Source of the DNA: Umbilicaria muhlenbergii
Lineage: Eukaryota; Ascomycota; Lecanoromycetes; Umbilicariales; Umbilicariaceae
Assembly: GCA_000611775.1 (NCBI GenBank)
Contig: KK106983.1
Span: forward strand, 4,330,808-4,394,807
Direction of reading: 5' to 3'
DNA: 64,000 nt
In this document: in pieces, positions 56,711-64,000 of the stretch
Position numbering within the stretch: position 1 is the first letter of the stretch
Layout: each line of letters begins with the position of its first letter
Made by a program: the position numbers and the translations under genes
Notes under the pieces: generated by a model
What the model was told of the DNA's origin: nothing
The model's input: only the letters and a program-made list of their open reading frames with translations
Databases searched by the model: none

Positions 56711-58158
56711 ATGGCTCGAATGAATTTACGATTTGGAACATGCTAAGTATGATTTGTGGCTTGCCTGCTTCAATATGAGCTCCATCCATCCTTGCTTGTT
56801 CTTCGCAATTTATTTTCGCCACTCAAAGCTCGTCCAGAGCTCTTCATCACTATTCTTTCATCCCCTTCCCACATCGCCAACCACAGCCATATGTCACCAG
56901 CACTTGAGCTTCATTCTCTGGCACCGCTGACCACCACTCAACTCACACAGAAAGATTGTGGCAGGATCGGGATAGGAAGTGGAGACTGGAGCAATTTAGA
57001 CAGTACACATAGCGGGCGTTCATATTCAAAGAGAGCACTCCCAGTCACCAAATGAATAATCATCATGCTGCTACGAAGCCGTGCGCGATATGCGAGATCT
57101 TCGCCTTGGTGCATCACGAAATCCCACCGTCCTTATCTAAGGAAGCCTCCTCCGCTTGAATAGCATAGGCCAACGCCTTTGCCGCTTGTGACAGGCGGCT
57201 CGTTGTGTGGCCCGCCTCGCAGCCACTGTCTCTCAATCTTGAAGGCATGTATACTGAGCGTCAAGCCATTCATGTTGCTGCTGCCAAAGTGACTGATCAT
57301 CTCTGTACTTGATGAGAGTGGTCCAGTTCTGTGGTCCTGAGTTCTTCACGTCAAGTGACTGTCACGGGAAAAGCTTCTTCCTGTGAGTCTGAGCCTTAAG
57401 TACTGCCCGCACTTGGGGCGCAACGCAATGATGCGGGCCAGATACGGTGAGATGAATGAGGCCACAGAGTTTCAACAGGCTTCATATTCCTGGGTCATCA
57501 ACAGATGATACGGCGCCTGAGCAAGGAAGGCAGATTTGAAGCTAAGAAACTTGCATGAGGTGTCAGGAGGTATAGAGGAGCTCAAAAGCTTCAAAGGTAT
57601 ATCTAGTCATCCACCTTCACCTGACTCTAGGAGCCTGATCATTGAGATATGTGATGTTAACAAATTGAACTCAGCGCAATAGAGTGACATCCTGACCAGG
57701 CCTCTGCTGAAAGAAGGCTGCCAGAGTTTGAAGGTCATCAAAGTTGAGTGCTTCATCAATGTGAAGGCGGATTGAGGCCGCTCCCCTGGATTTTAGCGGA
57801 GGTGAGTATGAGATATCAAGGAAGGCCGTCCGCAAGTCTCATGATACAGAAGTCAGTGAGTGGTAAGCTCTGCATGTGCTCACCTCATCACTCAGCGGCA
57901 ACAGCTGAACATCTGCAATTGCATATTCTAAAATATGAGAAGTGATCTCAGCGGGCATGGCAGTCCTGCCATTGTGGAAGGTTGAGAAGCATGGGATAGG
58001 CAGGGAAAGGGTGAGCATTATAATGATTAGATGTCAGGCTTCCAGTCTGTGTTAGAGAGGGTAAGGGAACAGAAAATGATGGTGAGAGAAAATTAAATGA
58101 AATTCACCTTTCATAGGCGGTTGCGGATCGTGAATTGCGGCAGATGGCACTACGCCTG
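56711..58158. other. Gene-poor region left of MITE
   Basis: 1.45 kb with no gene recognised. Frames around 57600-57800 are broken by stops; they could be a very old element or simply spacer. The composition is AT-richer than the genes. Confidence 0.4.
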
Positions 58159-58160
58159 TA

Positions 58161-58604
58161 ATCGTGCCACACACCAATAAGCGTTTCGCTTGTTAGTGCT
58201 GGCCAGCTCAACGTCGCGGCCGGCTCAACGTCGCATTCAACAGCTTTTTCACATTGAGACTCAGAGATGTGATCTTGAGTTGAGAGAACAACTCATATGA
58301 TTTGAAATGAGCCTAGGAAGGCACATGATCCATCTATCTGAGTATGATTTAGCTCTTCAAAAGAGTAGTGTGGACGTTCTATAAGAGGAATAGTTGTGAT
58401 TTTTGATGTCTGTAAAATATCATTTTTCTACACATCAACACCATCAATGAGATTCGATTTCACACAGATACCAGATTTAATTGTAGTCTCAACTATGCAG
58501 CTTTCAAGAAGTTGTAAACTTGACTGTGCATTACACAATCAAACAATGCGACGTTGAGCCGGCCGTGACGTTGAAGCGAAACGATTATTGGTGTGTAGCA
58601 CGAT
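58161..58604. mobile_element. MITE with ~60-base terminal inverted repeats and TA duplication
   Basis: A 444-base non-autonomous DNA transposon. The left end (from 58161, atcgtgccacacaccaataa) and the reverse complement of the right end (to 58604, atcgtgctacacaccaataa) match over about 60-75 bases. The match continues through gcgtttcgctt, then, after a 17-base insertion in the left arm, ggccggctcaacgtcgcatt. The element is flanked by TA on both sides (58159-58160 and 58605-58606), as for Tc1/mariner-pogo elements. The left arm carries two copies of gctcaacgtcgc. No transposase frame lies inside. The arms differ from each other at several positions, so the insertion is not brand new. Confidence 0.88.
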
Positions 58605-58915
58605 TAACACGAATAAACACACGATTTGGTGCTTTGCGCAATTCTATTCGTCGTTCTGCGTAGAGTGGCGTCGCCTCCTGATGATGGTCACCGTAACATC
58701 GCTTGCCTTAGCGAATGTGGCGAAGTGGCGGCATAACGTCAGATTGCAGTTCACTGGAGATCCAATTTGAAGCCAGTGGAAGCCAAGTTATGAGCAACCT
58801 TTGGCGCTGATGGCAATCAGCCCACCCCACTGCAGTGATGCTTGAACCCTTCTTGGATCCGATAGTATCATCTACATATCATCCTTAGAGATGCTTTTAC
58901 GGTAACGTATCTACA
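58605..58915. other. Intergenic region MITE to transporter
   Basis: 311 bases, promoter side of the exchanger gene. No other feature seen. Confidence 0.4.
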
Positions 58916-61900
58916 ATGCGCTCGGCCAAACCCTCAGCAAAGCCATTGCGACAGGATGCTTTGCCCACCTATCGCAGACAGAAATATTCCGCCCGCGCCT
59001 TCTATCTTACTGTCCTGGTAATCTCCATTATTGCAGCTTTCAGCTTGGTTATCGACAAGAGGCAGCCAGGTGGAAGAGGAGGAAACCATGGCTCCTTACA
59101 ACAAAGAGATTCGAGCAGCTCCGCTGCGGGTATGGGCGCGGTTGTCATGCGAAGAGATGAAGAGGTTAATCTCCTAAGCACCACGTACCTGTGATACAGA
59201 CAGATATAGACTTCAACTAACTGCTTCCCTTCAGTGTCGGCTAGTCAACACAGTCGACGACAAATGCGCATTCATTCGCGCAAATTGTCCCGATGAAGAA
59301 GCAGGCCTCTTCTCCTACCTCCAACTCTACTACTGCGACCTGTACCACGTCAAGCCAATAGCCTTCACTATTCTGGTACTATGGCTCGGTCTTCTGTTCA
59401 GCACAATCGGCATTGCAGCGAGCGACTTCTTTTGTATAAATCTGAGTACTATCGCGAGTATCTTGGGTATGAGCGAAAGCATGGCAGGCGTCACTTTCTT
59501 GGCTTTTGGAAACGGGAGTCCGGACGTCTTCTCGACATTTGCCGCGATGAGCACACATAGTGGGAGTTTAGCCGTTGGTGAACTCATCGGTGCAGCTGGT
59601 TTTATCACTGCGGTTGTGGCCGGCTCCATGGCATTGGTCAGACCCTTCAAGGTTGCCAGAAAGAGCTTCATAAGGGACGTTGGCTTTTTCATCGTTGCAG
59701 CCAGTTTTAGTATGGTGTTTCTGGCGGATGGGCACCTACACTTTTGGGAGTGCGCCGTTATGGTAGGGTTTTATGTTTTCTATGTGATAGTCGTAGTGAT
59801 TTGGCATTGGTACCTTGGGCAGAGGCGACGCCGGAGGGAGCGGGAAGCTGCAGCTAGGGGACATTTCAACATTCCTGGCACGGGAGAGCTGGAGGTTGAG
59901 GTAGAGAACGGCGATGATGAGGATGCAGCACCAGGGGAACGCAGAGGTCACTTGAGCCGCAATTCCACGCAAGACTTTGCCGCATTGGAAAGGGGCGGAA
60001 GTCCACTGCCAACAAGCTTAGACGAGGAAGCCGACGATGAGACTAGAGACCGACGGCTGGCCGAAATCAGCAGCAATATGCGAGTCAGCCGACTCCAACG
60101 CGGAGAGCGCCGAAACACTGTGAACCCGATTCGTCCAAGTCTGGTCGGTGCGCTGGAATTCAGAGCTGTGCTATCCTCCCTCCAGAGGTCGAGAAACATC
60201 CAGACCGTTCCCATTAGCCTACGACGATACTCCGATGATCCCACAAACACAGCAGCCCCGCAACGAGAGTACTCACAGAGTCTGTCTAATCCTCAGCTTG
60301 ATGGAAATGAGGTCAATCTTTTGGACATCGAATCCAGCGATGGCTTAAGGCCTAGCAATGACAGCGACCGATCAGCTGCCGCCAAGCGGACACGCGCGGT
60401 ATCCGCAAACGATGTCACAAGCTTAAGGCTGGACTCAAGAGCTCTGCAAAGGCCACCCGTTCCGCAGATTGACCTTCTAAGCGCTTCACCGCCTGGAAGT
60501 CCTCTAACGGATGATCCAGGTGAAGTTGGAGGAAGGAAAGGTACCTCCTCAAAAACAGAAATGCCTCATTCCTCGAATCTGTCCGTCTCTTCATCGCCTG
60601 GCGGTTTAGGTTCTCGTGAAAGCAGTCCAGCTTCTCTCCATCGACGGCCGTCGCCTGACTTGCTAGCTCCACCTGCAGAATGGCCATCAAGTATGTCAAC
60701 TTCTCAAGACCATCTTACGGAACCTTATCTTGGTATCTTCGAATCCCCAGAACACTCGCCAAGGTTAGCCGCCTCACGCAACGTTCCACGAATTTCAATA
60801 CCGCACCGCCAATGGTCAAAGGGATCAAGTCTGGCCTCTCCGTTTCCACAATACTTCGATGACCCTGTACATTCAGCTCTATCGTCGCGTCCACCGAGCA
60901 TACGACTGCCTCCACCTAGTGTAGGATCTGAATCGCTTTACCCCCAGCAAGTTTATGAGGAGTATGACGAGAAACCGGTTCGCTGGTGGCCTTACAAAAT
61001 TCTACCGCCACCTCGAATCTTGGCATCTACTCTTTTTCCTACGCTCTACTCCTGGCACGATAAGAATATTTGGGACAAGCTTCTCGGCATCGTTTCTGCC
61101 CCTAGTGTCTTCCTCCTTGCTATCACGTTACCAGTGGTCGAAACCGAGAGCGGCGATGAATTGGAAGTCGTTGGTGCAGACCCTGGGTTCCTTACGCCTC
61201 AAGGTGCACACTCACGGTCCAGATCCCATAGCGTGGTTGTCCTCCCACTCGAAAGCCCTAGCACTGGAGTTGCAGATAGTCATTTCGAGGACGCTGGACA
61301 CCAACTACCAAACCCCGCGCAGCACGGAAACCGCGGTCTAGACGCCCCTGCGACCAAGGGATTGGGGGATGACGGCAACGTCGCTGCCATCGCTGCTTCG
61401 CCTGAAATCATGCACCACCACCCGCACCACAAAAAGCCATCGGCTCCGCCTCTCGACCTCATCCAACCGCCCAGTCCTCCGAACCCCACAATCCCGCCCC
61501 CATCTTCCCCCAAAGAGTGGAACCGCTGGCTCGTCTCAACCCAAGTCTTCACCGCCCCCTTCTTCATCGTCCTCCTCGTCTGGGCCAACACCGACCCGAC
61601 CCACTCCCTCCGCAACCTCCTCCTCCCAACCCTCTACACACTCATCGGCTCCCTCACCACCATCGGCCTCCTCCTCCTCACCACCTCCGCCTCCCAACCC
61701 CCGCGCTACCGCTTCCTCCTCTGCTTCCTCGGCTTCGTCGTCAGCATCGGCTGGATCTCCACCATCGCCAACGAAGTCGTCGGCGTCCTCAAAGCCTTCG
61801 GCGTCATCCTCGGCATCAGCGACGCCATCCTCGGCCTCACCATTTTCGCCGTCGGCAACTCCTTGGGCGATCTCGTCGCCGATATTACGGTCGCGAGGTT

Positions 61901-62252
61901 GGGGTATCCGGTTATGGCGCTGAGTGCGTGTTTCGGGGGGCCGATGCTGAATATTCTGTTGGGGATTGGTCTCAGCGGGCTCTATATGATGGTTCGCGAT
62001 GGGAATGGAAGACATCGGAAACATCCGACGCAGCCGGTTCGGTATAAACCGTATCAGATCGAGGTTGGGGGGACGCTTATTATTAGTGGGGTTACGCTGT
62101 TGGTGACGCTGGTGGGGCTGTTGGTGGTGGTGCCGCTGAATGGGTGGAGGATGGATAGGAGGATTGGGTGGGGGTTGGTGACGCTTTGGTCGGTTAGTAC
62201 GGTGCTTAACGTGTTGGTCGAGATTACGGGCGTGATGGGAGATTTGGGGTGA
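58916..62252 (+). CDS. Sodium/calcium exchanger family transporter
   Basis: Cation/Ca exchanger of the NCX/CCX type (YDL206W-like in yeast), probably in an internal membrane. Exons 58916-59164 and 59235-62252 give 1088 residues. The 70-base intron (GTTAAT donor, AACTAACT branch, TTCAG) joins RRDEE to CRLVNTVDDKC. An N-terminal hydrophobic anchor (FYLTVLVISIIAAFSLVI) is followed by the first exchanger half with alpha-1 motif LAFGNGSPDVFS and VGELIGAAGFITAVVAGS. A cytoplasmic loop of about 450 residues, rich in Ser/Pro and Arg, separates the halves. The second half has alpha-2 motif IFAVGNSLGDLVADITVAR and several spans to the C-terminus (GVTLLVTLVGLLVVVPLNGW). Codons are C-rich until about 61860, then G-rich to the end. 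Ion specificity cannot be read from the sequence. Confidence 0.92.
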
Positions 62253-62526
62253 GGGTGTGCTTGGATTGGTTTCAGAGTCTTTTGTTGCACAGTTGGGGTG
62301 TTTGGGATATCGGTGGGCGTTCTGGATATATATCCCTTAGGATAGCCGCGCAACGTTGTGCTGGAATGATACCCTTCTGAACTCCGCCAGCGTACGTCAG
62401 GGGGCTCCGCTACAGTTTGATGTATTTTAGGCGCGGCCGTGTAAGCCGAGTAACGTAAGGATATATCCTAGGTTGGATTGGAATTGTAATCGTGGGTCTA
62501 TACAGTCTACGAATACCACCACCCCT

Positions 62527-63578
<1,052 letters not shown>

Positions 63579-64000
63579 GGTGGTGCGCTTTCGACGGCGT
63601 TTGCTTCGAAGGCTTTCCGCCTTGGGTGCATCTCGGCTGCAGCCGATTGTGACCTCATTTCTTCAACGGTGTTCCTCTTCTGGGCACTTTCTAGACCTGT
63701 CAACGATATACTACACTATATGAGAATGGATCTTTCATAACACAAATGCTAACGCAGCTGTTGTGGTCCGATTCCTTTCTATAACGGCAAGCGCGCAGCT
63801 CTCCAACTGTGACGTTGTGGCATTGCTATGTAGCGGCGCTCGCAGTTCCTTTCTTCTTGATCACGACTGCCAGATTATGAACCCTCTTATATGATCGTGT
63901 CATGTGTGTCGTAAAAACATCCTCTGGCAATCATGGTGAGGGGCAAGCCCTGTCCTTGTGCCCTTGAAGTTGAAGGAATGTTCTTTCCTTGAGCGATCGA
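63579..64000. other. Right-edge intergenic region
   Basis: Upstream region of the small membrane frame/URA6. No gene recognised to the window end. Confidence 0.4.

Noticed and set aside
57560-57830. Possible decayed transposon coding fragment
   Set aside because: Short frames broken by stops with no motif I can name; left as unannotated spacer.

Overview
This 64 kb window is nuclear DNA of a filamentous ascomycete (Pezizomycotina, most likely a dothideomycete). Genes are dense, sit on both strands and carry short GT-AG introns, mostly 47-75 bases, with CTNAC-type branch sites close to the 3' splice site. Several families are fungus-specific: a Zn2Cys6 regulator, sphingolipid C9-methyltransferase, BIG1, PAN1, and an aspartyl-tRNA synthetase fused to an aminoacyltransferase. 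I found no rRNA, convincing tRNA, CRISPR array or retroelement. Exon limits below were worked out by hand from splice signals, reading phase and family alignment from memory; no search was run.

Layout. 1-2851: a possible partial gene at the left edge, then CCT2. 4315-9797: the unfolded-protein sensor IRE1 and a seven-exon FAR-17a/AIG1-like membrane protein. 11792-14759: a Zn2Cys6 transcription factor. 15200-20766: a decayed short-chain dehydrogenase, then two head-to-head genes, an alpha/beta hydrolase (ErdH-like) and an AspRS-DUF2156 fusion (ErdS-like), whose facing 5' ends both appear to be missing. 22438-25060: an ankyrin-repeat protein with a STAND-type N-terminal domain. 25909-33434: BIG1, RRP17, tropomyosin, securin and sphingolipid C9-methyltransferase. 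33932-41148: a large WRN-like 3'-5' exonuclease, the tiny six-exon LSM5, a repeat patch and an SRA-YDG protein. 41148-54832: nitronate monooxygenase, RPB11 with a large N-terminal insert, PAN1, eIF3m and the condensin subunit BRN1. 55316-64000: an HNH protein, a gene-poor stretch with a TA-flanked MITE, a Na/Ca-exchanger-family transporter, UMP-CMP kinase and a small membrane ORF that may be the kinase's lost or spliced N-terminus.

Most genes are unlinked housekeeping functions (protein folding, splicing, transcription, translation initiation, mitosis, endocytosis, lipid and cell-wall biology). The one evident functional pair is the ErdS/ErdH-like couple, expected to attach aspartate to ergosterol using Asp-tRNA and to remove it again. 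Here the pair looks disabled: no start codon for either gene, two single-base frameshifts in the synthetase, and no oxyanion-hole segment in the hydrolase.

A window-wide compositional feature also stands out: in at least eight genes on both strands, the coding strand is C-rich through the body and switches to G/T-rich over the last few hundred bases.
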